Shown here: positions 27,585 through 36,892 of the stretch, piece by piece | Layout: each line of letters opens with the position of its first letter | Position numbering within the stretch: position 1 is the first letter of the stretch | Assembly (NCBI RefSeq): GCF_900176425.1 | Contig: NZ_FWXS01000004.1 | Span: forward strand, 237,323-301,322 | Source: Moheibacter sediminis | GTDB taxonomy: Bacteria > Bacteroidota > Bacteroidia > Flavobacteriales > Weeksellaceae | Length of the DNA: 64,000 bases | Direction: 5' to 3' | Made by a program: the position numbers and the translations under genes | Notes under the pieces: generated by a model | Told to the model about the DNA's origin: nothing | What the model saw: only the letters and a program-made list of their open reading frames with translations | Database searches by the model: none

Positions 27585-28607
27585 ATGCTAAACATATTTA
27601 TAAAATCATACAACCGTGCGTATTATTTGGATAGATGTATAAATAGCATTTTCCAAAATGTTTCAGGAAATTATACTGTGATAATTTTAGATGATGGGAC
27701 ACCCAAAAAATATTTAGAAAAAATACAACAAATTTATCCTTCAGTTAAAGTTATTTGCTCTGGAAACTATGAAGCAAAATCCATTTCTGTAGAGCAGAAT
27801 ATCTCTAATGGAAAACCTATAGACAGCATGAAGATCCCTACTGATATGTGGATGGAGCAGGTGAAAAAATCAGATGATTATATATTGATGACCGAAGATG
27901 ATGTCTGGTTTACTAAAAAAATAGATATAGATGAAGTTATATCTAGCATGGAGAGTCATAAAATCCAGTTGGTCAGGCTTGGCTGGCTTGGAAATTTTAA
28001 AGACGATTATAACTTAAAAATCGAAAAGATCTCTAATTTATTAGATAGGACTGTCCCTAAAAAATTGTTTACATCAAATCACTTTGTGATGGACGTATAT
28101 ATGTACAATAAGTACAAAGCATTCTCGATTCTTAAAAAACTTAAACTTGCAAACAAGAGCACAAAGCTCCAGTACTGGGCGATAAATTCAATTTTGATGG
28201 GATTATATCACAAAGATTATTGGTTGTATATATGGAAAGACGCTTACGGAAAAGTGGATGAAAAACAACAATTACGCAATGCAGCAGTTTGGTTTCATAA
28301 ATATAAAAAGAATAAAAATTTGATTGCCAGAACGCATCAGGAATATATGAAAACCACATTCAAATCTTCTTCTACAAACTCATATCATCAATATGGATTT
28401 GAGTTTGATGTAAATTATTTTAATTACACAATGAATGAAGCATGGCTTCACGGCAAATTTGATTCTATTCAAAATTATCCGCAAGACTTTTCTACAGATT
28501 ATTTTGAACGGTTTTTTGATGAAAAACTAAATAAGGATGAATTTAGAAAATGGATAGAAAAATTTAAATTACAATATAAGAATAACGGAGCAAATGTAGA
28601 AGAATGA
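27585..28607 (+). CDS. Divergent GT-A-type glycosyltransferase-like protein
   Basis: The 340-residue protein begins like a GT2 enzyme (MLNIFIKSYNRAYYLDRCIN, ILDDGTP) and has an acidic motif MTEDDVWF near residue 103 that could bind metal and donor. The rest (TKLQYWAINSILMG, WKDAYGKVDEKQQLRNAAVWF) is unlike standard GT2 members. Its long polar C-terminal part has no membrane segment. It overlaps the following acyltransferase gene by 4 nt. A glycosyltransferase role is inferred from the N-terminus and the setting. Confidence 0.7.
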   Translation: MLNIFIKSYNRAYYLDRCINSIFQNVSGNYTVIILDDGTPKKYLEKIQQIYPSVKVICSGNYEAKSISVEQNISNGKPIDSMKIPTDMWMEQVKKSDDYILMTEDDVWFTKKIDIDEVISSMESHKIQLVRLGWLGNFKDDYNLKIEKISNLLDRTVPKKLFTSNHFVMDVYMYNKYKAFSILKKLKLANKSTKLQYWAINSILMGLYHKDYWLYIWKDAYGKVDEKQQLRNAAVWFHKYKKNKNLIARTHQEYMKTTFKSSSTNSYHQYGFEFDVNYFNYTMNEAWLHGKFDSIQNYPQDFSTDYFERFFDEKLNKDEFRKWIEKFKLQYKNNGANVEE

Positions 28608-29701
28608 ATTCGGACAAGGTCAATACTGCATTTTTTCCTGCTTTGACCGGATTTCGGGCAATTGCAGCATGGATGATTTTTGTCTATCATTTCTTTCCAT
28701 TTAAAAACGAAAGTCTGCCTCAGATATACAAGATTTTGGCCGACGGGTTTCATATTGGAGTCGATATGTTTTTTGTACTGAGCGGTTTTCTGATTACCTA
28801 CAGATATTATGAGAAAATCAATATAGATTTCAATCAATACATGCTAAACAGATTTGCGAGAATCTATCCCATGTTTTTTATTATTACAACTCTTGTTTAC
28901 ATCAATACATTATTTATAAGGCAAGATATCCCCGACAATTTAAGCACCGAATTGTTCTTGAACTACACACTTACCAAAACAATATTTTTTGACTATCATT
29001 TGACGGGCGTTAAGCAAGCATGGACGCTTACATTGGAAGAAATGTTTTACGTAATAGCTCCATTTTTATTTATTTTAATAAAGAAAAATACAATGTGGCT
29101 TATAATTATTTTGTCTGTCATAGTTTTTGGAGGAACTGTTCTGCATGAAAATTTTAAAAATATAGGAGGAACGGGAGGATTTTTACATCAAAACATATTC
29201 TTGTATTTCATTGAATTTTTCGCAGGAGTAACGCTGGCTTTGATGCTTCGAAAATTTAAAACCAACACAAAATTATTTTTTACAACATTTGGGTCGGTAA
29301 TGATATTATTTTTTTTATTGACACATAGGTATTTAGATAGATTAGAGTTAGATGATTCATTAGAATCCTTTATCAAAATGATTTTTTTGACACTATTTGG
29401 AATTATGCCACTATTTTGGGGATTGATAAATGAAAAAAACCGGATAAAAGATATCCTATCCACAAAGTTATTTGTGTTACTGGGAAAGAGCTCCTATATT
29501 TTTTATCTCATTCATAAAGGTTTTATTGCTAATTACATTAAAGAAGATATCTGGGATAATATTTTATTTTTATTTATTGTATTAAATTTATTTTCTATCC
29601 TATTATTTCTTTACGTAGAAGAACCTCTGAATCATAAAATCCGCCGAAAATTTAGAAAAAAAAGACAAACAATTTTACTCACCGATGAAAAACCAGCATA
29701 A
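28604..29701 (+). CDS. Acyltransferase 3 family membrane O-acyltransferase
   Basis: The 365-residue protein has about ten membrane helices and acyltransferase-3 signatures: LTGFRAIAAWMIFVYHFFPF with the catalytic histidine near H29, and HIGVDMFFVLSGFLITYRYY. Members of the OafA/WecH type acetylate or otherwise acylate sugars of surface polysaccharides from the inner membrane. The start overlaps the previous gene (ATGA) and its end overlaps the next by 17 nt, so it is translationally coupled inside the run. Confidence 0.92.
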   Translation: MNSDKVNTAFFPALTGFRAIAAWMIFVYHFFPFKNESLPQIYKILADGFHIGVDMFFVLSGFLITYRYYEKINIDFNQYMLNRFARIYPMFFIITTLVYINTLFIRQDIPDNLSTELFLNYTLTKTIFFDYHLTGVKQAWTLTLEEMFYVIAPFLFILIKKNTMWLIIILSVIVFGGTVLHENFKNIGGTGGFLHQNIFLYFIEFFAGVTLALMLRKFKTNTKLFFTTFGSVMILFFLLTHRYLDRLELDDSLESFIKMIFLTLFGIMPLFWGLINEKNRIKDILSTKLFVLLGKSSYIFYLIHKGFIANYIKEDIWDNILFLFIVLNLFSILLFLYVEEPLNHKIRRKFRKKRQTILLTDEKPA

Positions 29702-30833
29702 AAAAATAAAAATATTATTCAGACTTCGTTCACTTGAAATGGGGGGTGTGCAAAAAGTTATTCTTGACTTTTTAGAAAACCTGCCCCAAGATAAATTTGA
29801 CATAACTTTTTTAGTTAATTTAAAACAGGGAATACTTATAAACAGTATCCCAAAACATGTAAGATTTCTTCATTTGACTGAAGGAAGAGAGAGTTTTAGT
29901 GATAATAAAATCATTAAATTCATTCAATTGGTTTTGAGGAATCTCAAATTGAGATATTATAAAAAATATCCTAAAACCTTTTATGACAAATTTGGGTTAA
30001 ATGATATAGATGTCGAAATTGCATCCAGCTACACAGAATTGGAAGACATTTTAAATTCACCCAATAAAAAATCAAAGAAAGTAGGCTGGTTTCATACAGA
30101 CATCAGATTTGTAGAAAAGAATTTAGCATTAAAGTTCATTTCCTGGATGAAGCAATATGATGTTATGATTTTTGGCTCTAAGCAAACCCGAAATGTTATT
30201 AAAGAATTCTATGATATAGATTTTCCAAAAGGAAAAGTAATTTACAATGTAATTGATGGAGACCTTGTCAATAAAAAATCATTAGAATTTACCGTTGAGA
30301 GAAATCATCAAATACCACAATTTATATCGGTAGCACGATTGCAAAAAAGAAAAAATTTCGATGATCTCGCAAAAGTTCACAAAAGAATTTTGGACGAAGG
30401 ACTACAACATGAAATCATTGTAATCGGAGATGGAGATTTCAGACCTGAAGTGGAAGCTCTCATCAAAGATTTAAAAATTCATGATTCTTTTAAACTTCTG
30501 GGAACTCAAAAGAACCCTTACCCGTACATCAAAGCAGCAGATTATTTTATTCTTCCTTCAAAAACTGAATCGTATCCCTTGATTATTGGTGAAACTTTGT
30601 GCCTGGCAAAGCCAATTATAAGTACTGACGTGGGCGGTATAAATGAAATGATTGATAATGATATAGATGGAATGCTTATACACCCCACTGAACAAGAAAT
30701 CTATGAGGCTATGAAGAAATTTCTTACAGATGAAGAATATGTAAGTAAGCTCCAAGTGGGGGCACAAAAAGCTTATCTTAAATTTCAAAAAGAATTGATA
30801 TACAACCAGGTAATAGAAATCTTGGAATCATAA
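29685..30833 (+). CDS. GT4 family glycosyltransferase
   Basis: The 382-residue GT-B retaining transferase has an N-terminal FRLRSLEMGGVQKVILDFLE and the family donor-site motif with two glutamates, LPSKTESYPLIIGETL near residue 293. It uses a nucleotide sugar to extend the repeat unit at the cytoplasmic membrane. It resembles the GT4 gene at 33669, which has the same layout, and may have arisen by duplication. It overlaps the acyltransferase gene by 17 nt. Confidence 0.92.
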   Translation: MKNQHKKIKILFRLRSLEMGGVQKVILDFLENLPQDKFDITFLVNLKQGILINSIPKHVRFLHLTEGRESFSDNKIIKFIQLVLRNLKLRYYKKYPKTFYDKFGLNDIDVEIASSYTELEDILNSPNKKSKKVGWFHTDIRFVEKNLALKFISWMKQYDVMIFGSKQTRNVIKEFYDIDFPKGKVIYNVIDGDLVNKKSLEFTVERNHQIPQFISVARLQKRKNFDDLAKVHKRILDEGLQHEIIVIGDGDFRPEVEALIKDLKIHDSFKLLGTQKNPYPYIKAADYFILPSKTESYPLIIGETLCLAKPIISTDVGGINEMIDNDIDGMLIHPTEQEIYEAMKKFLTDEEYVSKLQVGAQKAYLKFQKELIYNQVIEILES

Positions 30834-30845
30834 ATTAAACTACCA

Positions 30846-31763
30846 ATGAATAAACAAGTTACCATCATCACTCCGGCCTTCAATCGAGCAGATAAGTTAC
30901 CCCGATTATATGATTCACTCGTAAACCAAACTTTTAAAGATTTTGTATGGCTGGTCATGGATGATGGTTCTACTGACAACACAAAAGAAGTCATAGAAGG
31001 TTTTAAGCAGGAAGGTAAAATAGATATTGAATACCATTGGCATGAAAACGTTCATAAAGTGATTACTATGTTCAGGGCGTTTAATTTGGTGAAAACTGAC
31101 TATCATTTTAGAGTAGATTCTGATGACACAATTCCTCCCAGATCAATTGAGATTTTGTATAACCACATGATGGAAATAAAAGATGATCCCACGATGTGTG
31201 CAGTTATAGGGAGACTCAAGTATGATAATGGAAAAATAAATGGTTCTGATTTCCCTAAAAATCCATTGGATACTACAGCTTTTTTAATGAAAAATCATGA
31301 CAAAGTAAAAGGAGTCCATGCAGGTATGCAAAAAAATGCTGCTGTAAGAAGTTTGGGCTTGAATATGGAACAGTACAGGGGAAGAGGGTATCTTCCCGAT
31401 TTTTGGAACTATGTGTTAGATTCCAAATTCAAAACCCGTTTTGTAAATGATATTGTTTACACGTATCATTTTGATGAAATTGATCAAGCCTCAAATACCA
31501 ATGCAAGAAAGCTGAAAAAATATGCTTTTGGATTGATGGTCAATCATTTGAATTTCCTGGAAAGTTATTACGAACAATATTTTACAACCCATCCTATTCC
31601 TATTCTGAAACAACTATTCAAATACCTTTATTACGGACTCAACGTTAAAGATTCCTCATTTAAAAGCTTAATAGCCAATTTAAAGAAAATTAATTTAAAA
31701 ATATTAGCTCTAATCATGATTCCATGTGTATTTGTGTATAATAAATTATATCCTTTGTCATGA
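30846..31763 (+). CDS. GT2 family glycosyltransferase
   Basis: The 305-residue GT-A transferase has TIITPAFNRADKLPRLYDSL, VMDDGSTDNT and FRVDSDDTIPP as the donor/metal site, then a helical C-terminus ending in a hydrophobic stretch (LKILALIMIPCVFVYNKLY) that could touch the membrane. The central part (AFLMKNHDKVKGVHAGMQKN) resembles glycosyltransferases of capsule loci. It overlaps the next GT2 gene by 4 nt. Confidence 0.9.
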   Translation: MNKQVTIITPAFNRADKLPRLYDSLVNQTFKDFVWLVMDDGSTDNTKEVIEGFKQEGKIDIEYHWHENVHKVITMFRAFNLVKTDYHFRVDSDDTIPPRSIEILYNHMMEIKDDPTMCAVIGRLKYDNGKINGSDFPKNPLDTTAFLMKNHDKVKGVHAGMQKNAAVRSLGLNMEQYRGRGYLPDFWNYVLDSKFKTRFVNDIVYTYHFDEIDQASNTNARKLKKYAFGLMVNHLNFLESYYEQYFTTHPIPILKQLFKYLYYGLNVKDSSFKSLIANLKKINLKILALIMIPCVFVYNKLYPLS

Positions 31764-32683
31764 ATCTATACTCAACCAAAACCGCTATAATTATAGTAAC
31801 TTATAATGCAAAAAAATGGGTAGATATTTGTTTACCTCCGTTGTATGATATTGAGAATTTCACAATTATAGTCATCGACAATGCTTCCAGAGATGAAACT
31901 TGTTCTATTATAAAGAAAAAATATCCAAATGTACACTTGATCGAATCCAAAGAAAATCTCGGATTTGGAAAAGCGAATAATTTAGGTATGAGGATAGCGA
32001 TAGATGAAGATTTTGACTACGTTTTTCTCCAAAATCAAGATGCTGCGATAGATGAAAAAAACTTAAAAAAACTAATTAAAGCAGCACAGTCAAATTCAGA
32101 ATTTGGAATAATAAGTCCTGTACATTTCAAAAATGATAACGAGATAGAAAATTTATTTACAGGCTACATTAAAAATACACCTTTTAAGCACTTTGATGCA
32201 CAATCAGAGCGACTAATCAATGCTGATTTTATAAATGCAGCACTATGGCTTTTACCTATAAAAACCATCCGGGAAATTGGTGGTTTCAACCCATTGTTCT
32301 CTCATTATGGTGAAGATGTAGACTATGTAAAACGTGTGAACTATTTTGACTATAAACTTGGGTTTGTAGAAGGAGCAAAAGCATTTCATTATAGAGATTA
32401 TGACATGGAGAAAATCCGAAAAGAATCTTCACAAAAAAGACATTTCGGACCTTGGCATACCAAATATTACAGCCTCTTGACTGATGTCAACAAATCATCT
32501 TTCTCAGTCTTCTGGCATGTAAGCTATTTGTTTTTGACTAGTTTGGCAAAACATATCGTTCAATTCAATTTTAATAGTGTAAAATGGGATTTAAAAATCT
32601 TCTCAGATGTCATATTGAAAATGCCTTACATTTATAAAATCAATAGAAAACAAATAACTCAAAAAGGAGAATTATTTTTATAA
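31760..32683 (+). CDS. GT2 family glycosyltransferase, rhamnosyltransferase-like
   Basis: The 307-residue GT-A transferase has AIIIVTYNAKKWVDICLP, VIDNASRDET, LQNQDAAID as donor site and GGFNPLFSHYGEDVDYVKRV, a pattern typical of rhamnosyltransferases and related enzymes that use dTDP-rhamnose. The sugar is not proven: no rml genes are in the window. It overlaps the previous gene by 4 nt. Confidence 0.9.
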   Translation: MNLYSTKTAIIIVTYNAKKWVDICLPPLYDIENFTIIVIDNASRDETCSIIKKKYPNVHLIESKENLGFGKANNLGMRIAIDEDFDYVFLQNQDAAIDEKNLKKLIKAAQSNSEFGIISPVHFKNDNEIENLFTGYIKNTPFKHFDAQSERLINADFINAALWLLPIKTIREIGGFNPLFSHYGEDVDYVKRVNYFDYKLGFVEGAKAFHYRDYDMEKIRKESSQKRHFGPWHTKYYSLLTDVNKSSFSVFWHVSYLFLTSLAKHIVQFNFNSVKWDLKIFSDVILKMPYIYKINRKQITQKGELFL

Positions 32684-32706
32684 AATCAAATCCCAAACTT
32701 AAATAT

Positions 32707-33669
32707 ATGAAACAATGCAGAATATGTGGTAATGAAAAGAATCTACACCCTTACAATGTTCGGGAAATGATGTTTGGGATGAGAGATGAGTTTTTGTATT
32801 TTCAATGTCCCGAATGTGAATGCCTCCAGATAGAGGAGATTCCCAATAATTTATCTGATTATTATCCTCAAAACTATTATAGTTTCAATGTAAAAACTGC
32901 ACAATCAGGGAAACAAAATCTAAAAGAAGCCCTTACTCATAAACGCAATGAATATGCTGTATTTAAAAATAGCTTATGGGGATACTTTTTAAATAAAATT
33001 TACCCTACCGATATATTCAAACCATTAAATATAGCAGCTTTAAATAAAAATATGTCTATTCTCGATATTGGTTGTGGAAACGGTAAACTATTATTTTCAT
33101 TAAAAGAAATGGGATGTAAAAACCTGACAGGTATAGACCCTTACCTTAAAGATGATATAATCACTCCTAACGTAAAAATATACAAAAAAAACATCGAAGA
33201 ATTAACGGGTAAATGGGATTTTATAATGCTCAATCATTCTTTTGAACACATGGAAAATCCATTGACAGTTTTTAAAAAAATAAATGATATTTTAAATGAT
33301 AATGGTACCTGTATGATTAGAATTCCTACATCATCCTCTGATGCATGGGAAAAATACAGAGAAAATTGGGTTCAGCTGGATGCTCCAAGACACATATTTT
33401 TACACTCCAGGAAAAGTATGGAATTACTTTCCAAACAAGCAGGACTTGAAATTTTCAATGTTTTCTACGATTCAGGAGCGTTTCAGTTTTGGGGTAGTGA
33501 GCAATACCAAAAAAACATACCATTGGTCAGCGATGATTCTTATAGCTTCAAAAAAGATGAGTCAGTTTTTACAATTCAACAAATTAAAAATTTTAACCAA
33601 AAATCTATCGAATTAAATAAAACTGAAAGAGGAGACATGTGTGCTTTTTACCTAAGGAAATCCAAGTAA
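32707..33669 (+). CDS. Class I SAM-dependent methyltransferase with N-terminal zinc-finger-like segment
   Basis: The 320-residue protein has Cys4 and Cys7 (CRIC) and Cys34, Cys37, Cys39 (CPECEC) in its first 40 residues, a zinc-ribbon-like pattern, and then a Rossmann methyltransferase domain with SAM motif I at about 118-130 (ILDIGCGNGKLLF) and the later FIMLNHSFEHMENP. Such proteins methylate sugars or other groups in surface polysaccharide loci. Its stop codon overlaps the next start (TAATG). Confidence 0.88.
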   Translation: MKQCRICGNEKNLHPYNVREMMFGMRDEFLYFQCPECECLQIEEIPNNLSDYYPQNYYSFNVKTAQSGKQNLKEALTHKRNEYAVFKNSLWGYFLNKIYPTDIFKPLNIAALNKNMSILDIGCGNGKLLFSLKEMGCKNLTGIDPYLKDDIITPNVKIYKKNIEELTGKWDFIMLNHSFEHMENPLTVFKKINDILNDNGTCMIRIPTSSSDAWEKYRENWVQLDAPRHIFLHSRKSMELLSKQAGLEIFNVFYDSGAFQFWGSEQYQKNIPLVSDDSYSFKKDESVFTIQQIKNFNQKSIELNKTERGDMCAFYLRKSK

Positions 33670-34814
33670 TGAAAAAAAAAATACTCATACGCATTGGTTC
33701 ACTCCGACACGGAGGCGCTGAAAAAGTGTTGACGATATTACTGCAAAATTTATCTTCAGACAAATATGAAGTTGATTTATTGCTCAACAACAGATATGGT
33801 AAGTATTTACCCGAAATCCCGGATTGGGTGAACATTAAACATATCATAAATGCCGGCTCCATCTCGACCAATAAACCGCACGAAATTCCGATAAAAGCAT
33901 TTAGAGTACTTTATTTTAAATTATTGGAAACTTTTCCCGCAATTATTTACAATCAAATACTGAAAGGTAAAAAGTATGATGTAGAAATTGCAGCAAACCA
34001 TAATTTGTTGGAAGAAATGCTTAAAAGCCCTCATAAAAATTCCAGGAAAATTATTTGGATACATAATGACCTTTCGAGCCTGAAAAACTTCCCGCCGCAA
34101 CGGATTCAAAAGTTTTTTGGTTATGATAAAATCATGGTCATTTCCGACAAAATCAAACAAACCTTTGAAGATCTAGCAAAAAATGAAACCCAGCGAAAAA
34201 AAATAATAAGGATTTACAACCCGTTAGATACAAGTGAATTTTCTCGAAAATCTCTCCTATCTGCTGAAAAATATAAATTTGATGATTCGACATACACGTT
34301 TGTGGGAATTGGAACAGTTGATTCTCAAAAAGGTTTTGATCGTTTGATCAAAGTTCATAAAAAATTAATTGATGAAGGGTTGCACCATAAAATTCTCATC
34401 ATCGGAGACGGTCCCGATTTTGACAAAACACAAAAAATTGCAGAAGATTTGGGTGTTTCACAAACTTTTACCATGATTGGATTTGTTGACAATCCTTATC
34501 CTTACATCAAAAATGCAGATGCATTCATTTTATCTTCCAGATATGAAGGATTCCCGACAGTTCTTTATGAAGCCATCACACTTCAAAAAACAATTGTTTC
34601 GACAGATGTTTCGGGCGCAGCAGATATGCTTGATAATGGTAATTTAGGATTAATTATAGAAAACTCGGAAGAAGGAATTTACAAAGGAATGAAAGAAGTT
34701 TTGACTCAACCAGAATTAGGGAAATCTTATCAAAACAAAATTGCTAATTTTGTACAGCCTTTTACATTGGAAAACTCTGTCAGGAAAATTGAAGAAATAA
34801 TAGATGTAACTTAA
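33669..34814 (+). CDS. GT4 family glycosyltransferase
   Basis: From the ATG at 33669 this is a 381-residue GT-B transferase: KKKILIRIGSLRHGGAEKVL at the start, GDGPDFDKTQKIAEDLG, and the donor motif ILSSRYEGFPTVLYEAI. The frame is open ten codons upstream, but the TAATG junction with the methyltransferase gene and the family start support 33669. It is closely similar in layout to the GT4 gene at 29685. It acts on the lipid-linked repeat unit at the inner membrane. Confidence 0.92.
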   Translation: MKKKILIRIGSLRHGGAEKVLTILLQNLSSDKYEVDLLLNNRYGKYLPEIPDWVNIKHIINAGSISTNKPHEIPIKAFRVLYFKLLETFPAIIYNQILKGKKYDVEIAANHNLLEEMLKSPHKNSRKIIWIHNDLSSLKNFPPQRIQKFFGYDKIMVISDKIKQTFEDLAKNETQRKKIIRIYNPLDTSEFSRKSLLSAEKYKFDDSTYTFVGIGTVDSQKGFDRLIKVHKKLIDEGLHHKILIIGDGPDFDKTQKIAEDLGVSQTFTMIGFVDNPYPYIKNADAFILSSRYEGFPTVLYEAITLQKTIVSTDVSGAADMLDNGNLGLIIENSEEGIYKGMKEVLTQPELGKSYQNKIANFVQPFTLENSVRKIEEIIDVT

Positions 34815-34835
34815 CCCTATGAACCATTTAACAAG

Positions 34836-35909
34836 ATGCTTTCAAAAACGAAAACGATAGTTTTTATTTTACCGGATTTGGGACAGGGTGGTGCAGAGCG
34901 TGTCATCACTACTATCATAAATCATTTGGATAGAAATAAATACACTCCTAAGTTAATTCTATTTGAAAAAAAAGGATTCTACTTGAATGATCTTGCAAAA
35001 GATGTTGAAATCATAGAATTAAATGTTTCAAGAATTAGATATTCAATTTTTAAAATCATCCCAACACTAAAAAAAATAAAACCCGATTTTGTATTTATAG
35101 GCTGGGGTGAAATATCAGCATTCATATCGCCATTGATACCATTTTTTAGAAAAACAAAATTTATAGCAAGAGAAACTAATGTAGTTTCACAACACGTAAA
35201 AAGAAAAGAAATTCGTTTTTTTTATAGATTTTACAATAATTTCCATAAAATAATCGCTCAATCAGATGATATGAAAAATGATCTGGTTAAAAATATTGGA
35301 ATAAAATCAGAAAAAATCGTCAAGATCAATAATCCCGTAGATTTTGAATTAATTGAATCCAGATTAAATTCAAAAGAAAAGCATTATTCAGGTGAATTTA
35401 AAAATGTTGTTGCAATTGGTAATTTGTCAGAACGCAAAGGCTTTGATCTTCTGTTAAAAGTATTTGACAAACTGAAAGAAACCAATATCAAATTACATAT
35501 TTTAGGGGATGGTTTACAAAAAGAGGAACTGTTAAAACAAAAAGAAAATTCCAATCTAAAAAATGTTGAATTTCTGGGGATAAAAGAGAATCCATTTCCT
35601 TATTTGCAGCAAGCAGATTTGTTTATTTTGTCATCCCGTTATGAAGGTTTTCCCAATGTATTGCTAGAAGCAGGAGCCTGTGGCACGTATGCGCTTGCAA
35701 ATGATTGCCCGGGTGGCATCGGAGAAATTATACAGAATGAAGTCAATGGAGAAATCTGTGATATAAATGATTCTGAAAGATTTTCATTAAAGATTTCAGA
35801 ATTGGTAAACCAAACGCATCCTCAAGAAATAATTAAAGAATCAATCCGCTCCAGGTTCGCTAAAGGTGTAATACTTGATAAATATAATAAGATTTTTGAA
35901 GATTTATGA
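34836..35909 (+). CDS. GT4 family glycosyltransferase
   Basis: The 357-residue GT-B transferase has FILPDLGQGGAERVITTII at the N-terminus and ILSSRYEGFPNVLLEAGACG as donor-site motif. It is of the GalNAc/GlcNAc alpha-transferase-like type common in O-antigen and capsule loci; the sugar is not determined. Its end overlaps the next GT2 start by 4 nt. Confidence 0.92.
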   Translation: MLSKTKTIVFILPDLGQGGAERVITTIINHLDRNKYTPKLILFEKKGFYLNDLAKDVEIIELNVSRIRYSIFKIIPTLKKIKPDFVFIGWGEISAFISPLIPFFRKTKFIARETNVVSQHVKRKEIRFFYRFYNNFHKIIAQSDDMKNDLVKNIGIKSEKIVKINNPVDFELIESRLNSKEKHYSGEFKNVVAIGNLSERKGFDLLLKVFDKLKETNIKLHILGDGLQKEELLKQKENSNLKNVEFLGIKENPFPYLQQADLFILSSRYEGFPNVLLEAGACGTYALANDCPGGIGEIIQNEVNGEICDINDSERFSLKISELVNQTHPQEIIKESIRSRFAKGVILDKYNKIFEDL

Positions 35910-36886
35910 AGAAAGTTTCTGTCATAGTTCCGGTTTACAATACTGAGAAATACTTGAAAAAATGTTTGGATTCATTAGTAAATCAGACTTTACAAGACAT
36001 TGAGATCATAATTGTCAATGATGGTTCAAAAGATAATTCTCAAAAAATTATAGATGATTATTTGTCAAAATATAGTCAAATCAGAAATTTCCAGAAAGAA
36101 AATGGAGGTCTGAGCGATGCAAGGAATTTTGGTATAGACAGAGCAGAGGGCGATTACATAGGATTTGTAGACAGTGATGACTTTGTAGATAAGCAGATGT
36201 TTGAAAAAATGTATCTGCTTTCTCAAAAACACAATGCAGAAATGGTCATTTGTGATTTGGAGAAAGTGAATGAAAATGGAACTTCATTTCGTAAAATGAC
36301 TCAGTCGCCGCAGCTTCCGGAAAAGATGAGTTTGAAAGATGATTGTACTTTTTTTGGAGAAATGGAATGCTTTGCCTGCAATAAAATTTTTAAGAAAGAA
36401 TTATTTGAAAATCATAGATTTAAAAAAGGAATTCATTTTGAAGATATAGAACTCATTCCTCAACTTATTTTGAAATCTAAGGTATTGGCAAAAATAAATG
36501 AACCGTTTTATAAATATTTCGAAAGACAAGATTCCATTACCAAAACCCATACAAAAAAAGGACTTGATATATACATAGCAATTGATAATGTAAAAGATTC
36601 TTTTTCAGAAAGTAATTACAGTAATTTTGAAAATGAAATGAGACGTTTTGTAATCTTTCAGGGATTTTATTGTTATTTGGCATATGTCGCTTATGTGAAA
36701 GACAAACAATTAAAATCTGAAATGCTGGATGTTCTATGGAACAAAATGAATGAATTTGACATAAAAAAAACTGAAATTCTATTCTATAAAAGATTTAATA
36801 AAAATTATTTATTTTCTTTGCCATTTAAAAAGAAAGTTTTTTATCTATTGGCGCTAATAAATAAAAAACTGATAGCTGTTTTGTAA
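35906..36886 (+). CDS. GT2 family glycosyltransferase
   Basis: The 326-residue GT-A transferase is a very typical GT2: VSVIVPVYNTEKYLKKCLDS, IVNDGSKDNSQKII, LSDARNFGIDRAEG and GFVDSDDFVD. It ends with a basic, hydrophobic tail (FKKKVFYLLALINKKLIAV). It lies between a GT4 gene and the putative polymerase and is overlapped by neither stop nor start of the latter (6-nt gap). Confidence 0.93.
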   Translation: MKKVSVIVPVYNTEKYLKKCLDSLVNQTLQDIEIIIVNDGSKDNSQKIIDDYLSKYSQIRNFQKENGGLSDARNFGIDRAEGDYIGFVDSDDFVDKQMFEKMYLLSQKHNAEMVICDLEKVNENGTSFRKMTQSPQLPEKMSLKDDCTFFGEMECFACNKIFKKELFENHRFKKGIHFEDIELIPQLILKSKVLAKINEPFYKYFERQDSITKTHTKKGLDIYIAIDNVKDSFSESNYSNFENEMRRFVIFQGFYCYLAYVAYVKDKQLKSEMLDVLWNKMNEFDIKKTEILFYKRFNKNYLFSLPFKKKVFYLLALINKKLIAVL

Positions 36887-36892
36887 TCACTC

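Noticed and set aside
33639..33668. Ten extra N-terminal codons for the GT4 protein at 33669
   Set aside because: The TAATG junction and the family start both favour 33669.
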